Positions 6,630-11,763 of a DNA stretch of 11,763 bases are shown one piece after another (position 1 is the stretch's first letter; each line of letters begins with the position of its first letter). The DNA comes from Desulfobulbaceae bacterium. Its GTDB lineage: Bacteria; Desulfobacterota; Desulfobulbia; Desulfobulbales; SURF-16. The notes below the pieces were generated by a model. It searched no databases and was not told where the DNA came from. It worked only from the letters and a program-made list of their open reading frames with translations. The translations under genes were made by a program, and so were the position numbers. The DNA lies in contig JANTFJ010000044.1 of the NCBI GenBank assembly GCA_024763495.1, positions 1 through 11,763 of the forward strand, written 5' to 3'.

Positions 6630-6708
6630 AAAAAATGCTGCCGCAAAGCGAATAAAGACAGGGTAGCGCTCGCTAAAGTACACCCAGGCGGCATCATCCC
6701 ATGATGCT

Positions 6709-6812
6709 GTAAGGGCTTTCGCCGCCATGTACGTACTTCTATGCCCAGCCATAACAGGTCGGTATATTACAGGGTTGAAGCGCCCGCATGGTGGTCTTCA
6801 TGGAGCGCTTAC
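6709..6812 (+). repeat. 104-bp repeat, copy 2 (copy 1 at 2894-3001)
   Basis: It starts GTAAGGGCTTTC and ends TGGAGCGCTTAC. The shared block GGTATATTACAGGG...TTCATGGAGCGCTTACC is about 89% identical to the copy before the polyprenyl synthase gene. The right-hand stem AAGCGC/GCGCTT is intact in both copies. It is followed at once by CCGGTGAGTAGTTAC, another family right end, at 6813-6827. Confidence 0.75.
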
Positions 6813-6908
6813 CCGGTGAGTAGTTACATATTTTGATAAACATTTAACCTGTGATCGTTTACGAAAAAATGTCTATTCTCGGACAATAGCCTGGATTATT
6901 CCCGCAAA

Positions 6909-9491
6909 ATGAAAATCGGCAGCCGCTTTATACAGTTTTCTATCCTGAGTCCAAGGTTAGTAACTGCCTTAATGATTATTATTGTCCTGGGGCTAGGGGC
7001 TTTGATAGTCAAGGTAAAGGTTGATACTGATCCGGAAAACATGCTGAACCAGGATGAAGCTGTTCGTGTTTTTCATAATCACACCAAGAAAGAATTTAAT
7101 CTTTATGATGTCGTTGTCCTGGGAGTTGTTAACGACACTCATCCCGACGGAGTTTTCAATCCGCAGACCCTGCGGCACGTTTTTGACTTGAGCCGATTTG
7201 CCTCAACCCTGGTTGACCCGGATGATCCTGCTGTCCGGGTTGTAGCCCATGACATCATTGCTCCTGATAATGTAGACACCATTGAACAGGCCGGGGCCGG
7301 CCAGGTTCGTTTTGACTGGCTGATGAAAAAGGTTCCTCAAAGCCGGGAGGAATGTCTGAGGATTCGTGAGCTGGCAATGGACAATCCTCTCCTTAAAGGA
7401 ACATTGGTCGCGGAAGACGGCCAGGCAATCGGCATTTATCTGCCGATAACATCAAAGACGTTCGCTCATGAGGTCAGTCAACGCCTGAAGGATAAAATTA
7501 AGAGCTTCACTGGTGATGATCAGTTTTTTATCACCGGGTTGCCGGTTGCCGAAGATACATTCGGCAAAGACATGTTTATCCAGATGGCCATCTGCGCGCC
7601 CCTGGCCATGATTGCTATTTTTCTGCTCATGCTGATCTTTTTCAAAAAAATCAGTATGATTATTCCTCCGCTTATTATTGCCATGTTTTCGGTAATCTGC
7701 ACCATGGGCCTGTTGATCGGCACCGGAAATACTCTTCATATTATGAGTTCGATGATCCCTATCTTTCTCATGCCCATTGCCGTTGTTGACAGTATTCACA
7801 TTCTCTCGGAATTTTTTGACCGCTACCAGTTGAGCGGAGATCGCCGCAAAACTATTGAAGAGGTGATGAATCATCTGTTTATGCCCATGCTTTATACCTC
7901 CCTGACTTCCACAGCCGGTTTTGCCTCCCTGGCCCTGGCTCCTATTCCGCCGGTTCAGGTTTTTGGTCTTTTTGTGGCCTTCGGCATAATGCTGGCCTGG
8001 CTTACAACTATTGTTTTTATTCCTGCTTATGTAATGATGTTCAGCGAAGAAAGCCTGGCTGATTTCGGTATCCAGGATAATGCATCTAAAAGGCAGGGCT
8101 GGTTAAACAGCATACTGCTCAGCATGGGATCTTTTACCGGTAAACAGCCCAGGATGATTATCGGCGTAACTTTATTTGTAATTGTTATTGCCTCATACGG
8201 TATCAGCAAAATAGAGGTGAATGACAACCCGGTAAACTGGTTTACGGCTGATCATCCTATTCGGGTAGCGGATCGAGTATTGAATCATCATTTCAGCGGC
8301 ACATATGAAGCCTATCTTGTCCTCGGCTCACAAGAATTGCCTCTAACCAGGCATGAGGCTGAAATTCTGTTAAAAAAAGAGCTGGATAAAGTGGCCGGCC
8401 AGGGTCCAAGAGAAAAACTGGTTGCCGGTGAGGCCGCATCGTTAATCAAGAATATTTCCGCCTCTGAGTCGTTCTCTTTCCTGGATCAGCTTGGGGAAAG
8501 CTGGCTTGCCCGGCAGGACGCGGCTGATGATGAAGGCTTTTATATCTGGGATGACATAATCAACAGCCTGGAACTGCTGAAAATCCGGGATCAGGTTTTT
8601 AAAGAGCCTGAAGTGCTGCGTTACATTGAAAAACTGCAGGAACACCTGCAGCAAACCGGGGTAGTAGGGAAGAGTAATTCGGTCAGTGATGTGGTCAAAA
8701 AGGTGTACCAGGAACTTTTCGAGGGTAATCCTGACTATTTTCGTATACCTGACAATGTCAATGGCGTCGCCCAGTCCTTGATCTCGTTTCAAAACAGTCA
8801 TCATCCTGATGATCTCTGGCATCTGGTGACTCCTGATTATAAAAAGGCTAATATCTGGATACAACTTAGCAATGGCGACAACAAGGTTATGGAATCAGTG
8901 GTAAGCGCAGTTGATAACTTCATGGTCGCCAACCCGCCGCCGGTGGAATTGAGCCATAAATGGGCCGGTCTTACTTTTCTTAATGTGGTCTGGCAGGACA
9001 AAATGGTTACCGGGATGCTAAATGCCTTTTTCGGTAGTTTTGTCACGGTTTTTATAATGATGATTTTTCTCTTCCGTTCCTTCTTCTGGGGATTGCTGGC
9101 CATGATTCCCCTGTCGGTTACCATTGCGTTTATTTACGGGGTAATCGGCTTGATCGGCAAGGATTATGATATGCCGGTGGCCGTACTTTCCTCGCTCACG
9201 CTTGGCCTGGCCGTGGATTTTGCTATTCACTTTCTTGAGCGCTCCAGGGAAATATACAAAAAAGTTGGATCATGGCAGGAGGCTAACCGCGAAATGTTTG
9301 CTGAACCTGCCAGGGCTATCAGCAGAAATATTATAGTCATTGCCGTGGGCTTTACCCCGCTGCTGGCTGCTCCCCTGATGCCCTATAAGACAGTGGGAAT
9401 TTTTCTGGCCACCATCATGGTGATTTCCGGGATTTGCACCATGTTGATCCTGCCGGCGGTAATAGCTGTATTCCAGAAAAGACTTTTTTGA
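6909..9491 (+). CDS. RND/MMPL-family inner-membrane exporter
   Basis: An 860-residue proton-driven transporter of the MMPL branch of the RND superfamily, whose members move lipids and other hydrophobic molecules. Topology is two matching halves. TM1 spans about 17-36, with a periplasmic loop to about 222, then five membrane segments to about 377. TM7 spans about 416-432, with a second large loop to about 725, then five more to about 857. An acidic residue sits at the equivalent place in each half: Asp294 in VVDSIHIL and Asp770 in LAVDFAIHFLER, a likely proton-relay pair. The ATG has no strong ribosome binding site. It leads a three-gene unit, with 14 bases to a LolA-like protein and then a barrel, and no membrane-fusion protein or TolC. 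HpnN-like lipid export is a reasonable comparison; the substrate is unknown. Confidence 0.9.
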   Translation: MKIGSRFIQFSILSPRLVTALMIIIVLGLGALIVKVKVDTDPENMLNQDEAVRVFHNHTKKEFNLYDVVVLGVVNDTHPDGVFNPQTLRHVFDLSRFASTLVDPDDPAVRVVAHDIIAPDNVDTIEQAGAGQVRFDWLMKKVPQSREECLRIRELAMDNPLLKGTLVAEDGQAIGIYLPITSKTFAHEVSQRLKDKIKSFTGDDQFFITGLPVAEDTFGKDMFIQMAICAPLAMIAIFLLMLIFFKKISMIIPPLIIAMFSVICTMGLLIGTGNTLHIMSSMIPIFLMPIAVVDSIHILSEFFDRYQLSGDRRKTIEEVMNHLFMPMLYTSLTSTAGFASLALAPIPPVQVFGLFVAFGIMLAWLTTIVFIPAYVMMFSEESLADFGIQDNASKRQGWLNSILLSMGSFTGKQPRMIIGVTLFVIVIASYGISKIEVNDNPVNWFTADHPIRVADRVLNHHFSGTYEAYLVLGSQELPLTRHEAEILLKKELDKVAGQGPREKLVAGEAASLIKNISASESFSFLDQLGESWLARQDAADDEGFYIWDDIINSLELLKIRDQVFKEPEVLRYIEKLQEHLQQTGVVGKSNSVSDVVKKVYQELFEGNPDYFRIPDNVNGVAQSLISFQNSHHPDDLWHLVTPDYKKANIWIQLSNGDNKVMESVVSAVDNFMVANPPPVELSHKWAGLTFLNVVWQDKMVTGMLNAFFGSFVTVFIMMIFLFRSFFWGLLAMIPLSVTIAFIYGVIGLIGKDYDMPVAVLSSLTLGLAVDFAIHFLERSREIYKKVGSWQEANREMFAEPARAISRNIIVIAVGFTPLLAAPLMPYKTVGIFLATIMVISGICTMLILPAVIAVFQKRLF

Positions 9492-9505
9492 TCCGGACGA
9501 TATTT

Positions 9506-10294
9506 ATGAAATATTTCAATTTGATTTTTTTGTTATCCGCCTTATCTATTCCTCTACTCTGCCGGGCGGAGACCTTAAGCATAGATGAAATAGTTGACCG
9601 GGCCAACAGGGTCGCCTACTATAGCGGAGACGACGGCAAAGCCGAGGTTGCCATGACCATTATAGATTCCCGGGGCAGGAAACGAATCCGTGAATTTATA
9701 ATGCTCCGCCGTGATAATAAAGACGGCGGAGAACAAAAATTTTATGTCTATTTTAAAAAACCGGCTGACGTTCGGAAAATGGTCTTTATGGTTGATAAAC
9801 ATATTGACCGGGACGATGACCGATGGATGTATCTGCCCGCTCTTGACCTGGTGAAACGTATAGCCGCTTCCGACAAAAGAACCAGCTTCATGGGTTCGCA
9901 TTTTTATTACGAAGATGTCTCAGGCCGGACAATTTTTGAAGACAGCCACGAACTGGTGACGGAAACACCTGAATTTTATGTCTTGAACAACATTCCCCTT
10001 GACCCGGACTCGGTTGAATTCGCCTCCTATAAAATCTGGATTAATAAAAAAACATTCCTGCCCATGAAGGCCGAGTATCTTAACAGGGAAGGCCGCCTCT
10101 ACCGGCGGATAACAGCCCTGGACATAAAAGATATTCAAGGATACCCAACTGTGATTAAATCCCAGGTGGAAGATCTTGACGTCGGCGGCAAGACAATAAG
10201 TGTGTTTAAAAATATTAAATATGATATCGGCCTGAAAGAATCAATCTTCAGTGAACGTTATCTGCGACGGCCGCCACGGGAAGCCAGGCGCTAG
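9506..10294 (+). CDS. Periplasmic LolA-like (outer membrane lipoprotein-sorting) protein
   Basis: 262 residues from the ATG at 9506. An upstream in-frame ATG at 9434 would overlap the MMPL gene and put 24 extra residues before an obvious signal peptide, so it is rejected. The signal peptide has Lys2, a hydrophobic core at 6-18 and a probable cleavage after CRA (19-21); no proper lipobox is present. The mature part resembles the LolA-like 'outer membrane lipoprotein-sorting protein' family (PF17131), with EFIMLRR, FKKPADVRKMVFMV, DDDRWMYLPALDLVKRI and SDKRTSFMGSHFYYEDVSGR in order. LolA-type folds cradle acyl chains, so it probably ferries a lipid or lipidated substrate from the MMPL pump across the periplasm. 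It sits 14 bases after the pump gene and 8 before the barrel gene. Confidence 0.88.
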   Translation: MKYFNLIFLLSALSIPLLCRAETLSIDEIVDRANRVAYYSGDDGKAEVAMTIIDSRGRKRIREFIMLRRDNKDGGEQKFYVYFKKPADVRKMVFMVDKHIDRDDDRWMYLPALDLVKRIAASDKRTSFMGSHFYYEDVSGRTIFEDSHELVTETPEFYVLNNIPLDPDSVEFASYKIWINKKTFLPMKAEYLNREGRLYRRITALDIKDIQGYPTVIKSQVEDLDVGGKTISVFKNIKYDIGLKESIFSERYLRRPPREARR

Positions 10295-10302
10295 AAAGAA
10301 CC

Positions 10303-11568
10303 ATGAAGTTTGTTTATGCAATTTTCTTGCTTATACTGCTGCCGGTAATTGCTGCGGCCCAGGGACTGAGTGACACAATTTATGATGCTTACGGAGTGGA
10401 TTTCAATGGCTTTACCGAGCTTGCCAATGGTCGGCGGCTAAAAGATGATCCATACGAAAAAGATGTCTCTCTTGCTGATCTGCGGCTCCAGCTTGAACTG
10501 GCGAAGGATATGGAATGGGCCATTGTCAAGTTTAAGGGCGATATGCTCTGGGACATGGTAACTGAAAACCTGTTGGGCCGGTTACGGGAAGGCAGCCTGC
10601 TCTTTTCGCCCCTGGAAAGCGTAGATGTCAAAATAGGTCGCCAGGTGTTGACCTGGGGCACTGGAGACCTGCTCTTTATCAACGACCTTTTCCCCAAGGA
10701 CTGGCAGTCATTTTTTATCGGTCGGGATGATGAATACCTCAAGGCTCCGTCCGACGCGGTTAAAATAAGTTTTTTTTCCGCGGCCTTTGATCTTGACCTG
10801 ATCTTTACCCCGGTTTTTGACGGTTCTGATTACATTAAAGGATGCCGCCTTTCTTACTGGAACAACATGCTGGGCCGGACTGCGGGCCGGGATGCTGTTC
10901 TCCATGCAGTTGAACGGAGCAGCATGGGCCGTGACAGTGAATACAGTCTGCGCCTGTCAAAAAATATTAACAACATTGAGTTTGCTTTTTATGGCTATTC
11001 CGGTTTCTGGAAAACCCCGGAAGGCTATGACTACGAGCGGGACAAATTATACTATCCCCGCCTGTCAGTTTATGGCTTCAGCATCAGGTCAACACTTTGG
11101 GGAGGAATCGGAAATTTTGAAGCCGGCTACTGCGATTCCCGGGAAGATAGAAAGGGCAGAGACCCGTTAATCCGTAATAGCGAATACCGCTTCCTGGCCG
11201 GCTTTGAACGGGAGCTTGCCCCTGATTTTACTGGAGGATTCCAGTACTACCTGGAATGGATGGCAGATTATGAAAATTATCAGCAGACCCTGCCGGAAAC
11301 TACGCCTCGTAAGGACGAATACCGCAATGTGTTTACCCTGCGCCTGACCAGGCTGCTGCTCAACCAGAATTTAAGCTTGTCGCTTTTCTGTTATTATTCG
11401 CCCACGGATGAAGATGCCTATCTTCGTCCACAGATTCATTATAAGGTCACGGACCAATGGGCCGTTGATCTGGGCGCTAATGTGTTTACGGGCTCGGAAA
11501 ATCATACTTTTTTTGGCCAGTTTGATGATAATTCTAATATCTACGCCCGGCTGCGCTGGAGTTTTTAA
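10303..11568 (+). CDS. Outer-membrane beta-barrel, third gene of the MMPL operon
   Basis: 421 residues with a clear signal peptide (hydrophobic core 5-16, cleavage after AAA at 17-19, mature start QGLSD). The mature protein has many short alternating strands rich in aromatic residues with charged turns, and ends RLRWSF. A C-terminal phenylalanine is the signature that targets barrels to the BAM machinery. The segment VDVKIGRQVLTWGTGDLLFINDLFPKDW resembles DUF1302-type and similar porin-like proteins that accompany RND/LolA-like pairs, but the family is not certain. As the last member of the operon it is the natural outer-membrane acceptor or exit for what the pump and carrier deliver. AGAAAG ahead of the ATG is a modest ribosome binding site. 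No terminator is evident; a repeat begins 6 bases after the stop. Confidence 0.8.
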   Translation: MKFVYAIFLLILLPVIAAAQGLSDTIYDAYGVDFNGFTELANGRRLKDDPYEKDVSLADLRLQLELAKDMEWAIVKFKGDMLWDMVTENLLGRLREGSLLFSPLESVDVKIGRQVLTWGTGDLLFINDLFPKDWQSFFIGRDDEYLKAPSDAVKISFFSAAFDLDLIFTPVFDGSDYIKGCRLSYWNNMLGRTAGRDAVLHAVERSSMGRDSEYSLRLSKNINNIEFAFYGYSGFWKTPEGYDYERDKLYYPRLSVYGFSIRSTLWGGIGNFEAGYCDSREDRKGRDPLIRNSEYRFLAGFERELAPDFTGGFQYYLEWMADYENYQQTLPETTPRKDEYRNVFTLRLTRLLLNQNLSLSLFCYYSPTDEDAYLRPQIHYKVTDQWAVDLGANVFTGSENHTFFGQFDDNSNIYARLRWSF

Positions 11569-11574
11569 TTTTGT

Positions 11575-11669
11575 GTAACTGCTCACAGGACACCGAACGG
11601 AGTCGGAGTTTATGCCCTGTTTTTAAGGGTGCTTACCTCTTCCCGCGATCAGCCTGTCTTACATAGCAC
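11575..11669 (+). repeat. Repeat module A, copy 2, cut off at 11669
   Basis: It begins GTAACTGCTCACAGG 6 bases after the barrel gene's stop. Bases 11600-11642 match 448-490 at 42 of 43 positions. CGATCAGCCTGTCTTACATAGCAC (24 bases at 11646-11669) then matches 6482-6505 with two differences. Similarity stops at 11669-11670, where the putative insertion-sequence end starts. Confidence 0.75.
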
Positions 11670-11670
11670 T

Positions 11671-11763
11671 AGGAGGCTGTCCGAGAATAGCGAACCTACT
11701 GCAAAATCGGATAAATTGGCCCATTTTTCCGCTAATTTTCTTTAAATAGCGCTGCTATTCGCA
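11671..11763. mobile_element. Probable left end of an insertion sequence (partial)
   Basis: From about 11671 the sequence leaves the repeat family abruptly and reads AGGAGGCTGTCCGAGAATAG, of the style of an IS terminal repeat, followed by about 70 non-coding bases to the window edge. The tetramer CTAG lies across the junction (11669-11672) and could be a target duplication. No transposase frame is reached, so the family and the right end are unknown. Confidence 0.4.

Larger units (their letters stand above)
6407..6908. other. Gene-free region filled with mobile repeats
   Basis: No gene is supported here; a 64-codon frame at 6510-6704 lies across repeat sequence and shows no family features. 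From left to right the region holds an AT-rich inverted repeat, a complete MITE (6452-6629), a hairpin GCATCAT-CCC-ATGATGC (6691-6707), the second copy of the 108-bp repeat (6709-6812), a repeat right end GGTGAGTAGTTAC to 6827, and about 80 bases of leader before the MMPL gene with no convincing promoter. Confidence 0.7.

Noticed and set aside
6510..6704. 64-codon open frame on the + strand
   Set aside because: It runs across the MITE, its target duplication and the flanking sequence, so it is an accident of the insertion.
7452..7874. 140-codon frame on the - strand, and a similar one at 8442-8864
   Set aside because: Both are antisense shadows inside the MMPL gene, with no signals of their own.
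9434..9505. Upstream start for the LolA-like protein
   Set aside because: It would overlap the MMPL gene by 58 bases and place 24 residues ahead of a well-formed signal peptide; the ATG at 9506 fits better.
6873..11690. 13-bp exact inverted repeat, CTATTCTCGGACA at 6873-6885 and its complement at 11678-11690, bracketing the transport operon
   Set aside because: It is tempting as the ends of a mobile unit, but about one such 13-bp match is expected by chance in a window of this size, and the flanks do not extend the match well.

Overview
The window reads as a chromosomal segment of a Gram-negative, sulfur-cycling-type bacterium, most likely a deltaproteobacterium (Desulfobacterota). This is inferred from an MMPL exporter / LolA-like carrier / outer-membrane barrel operon, a YibQ-type divergent polysaccharide deacetylase, a long-chain polyprenyl synthase, a DUF62 SAM hydrolase and intergenic space crowded with IS-derived repeats. 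No rRNA, tRNA or CRISPR array is visible, so the lineage call is moderate only.

Layout, with every gene on the + strand: (1) 1-734, no gene, a mosaic of short repeats whose ends read GTAACT... or ...AGTTAC, including a 110-bp near-palindrome at 115-224. (2) dinG-like iron-sulfur helicase, 735-2705. (3) 2706-3026, hairpins and a 108-bp repeat. (4) A two-gene unit: long-chain polyprenyl diphosphate synthase (3027-4052) and membrane-anchored divergent polysaccharide deacetylase (4061-4984). (5) A second palindromic element (5008-5126) leading into a SAM hydroxide adenosyltransferase (5147-5944). (6) A small ArsR-family regulator (6068-6406) with the two-cysteine spacing of persulfide sensors. 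(7) 6407-6908, mobile repeats including one complete MITE with 13-bp terminal repeats and an exact 8-bp target duplication. (8) A tight three-gene operon: RND/MMPL transporter (6909-9491), periplasmic LolA-like protein (9506-10294) and outer-membrane beta-barrel (10303-11568). (9) 11569-11763, another repeat copy that breaks off at about 11670 at what looks like the end of an insertion sequence running out of the window.

The three-gene operon has one component for each envelope compartment and looks like a lipid or lipoprotein conveyor from inner to outer membrane; its substrate cannot be read from the sequence. The repeats show IS66-like hallmarks (GTAA termini, 8-bp duplication) and fill most of the larger intergenic spaces. 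Three genes begin only 20-28 bases after a repeat end, so the repeats may supply or disturb their 5' leaders. The two observations most worth following are the repeat family, one copy of which has a stem whose substitutions all keep pairing on one strand, and the MMPL/LolA-like/barrel operon.
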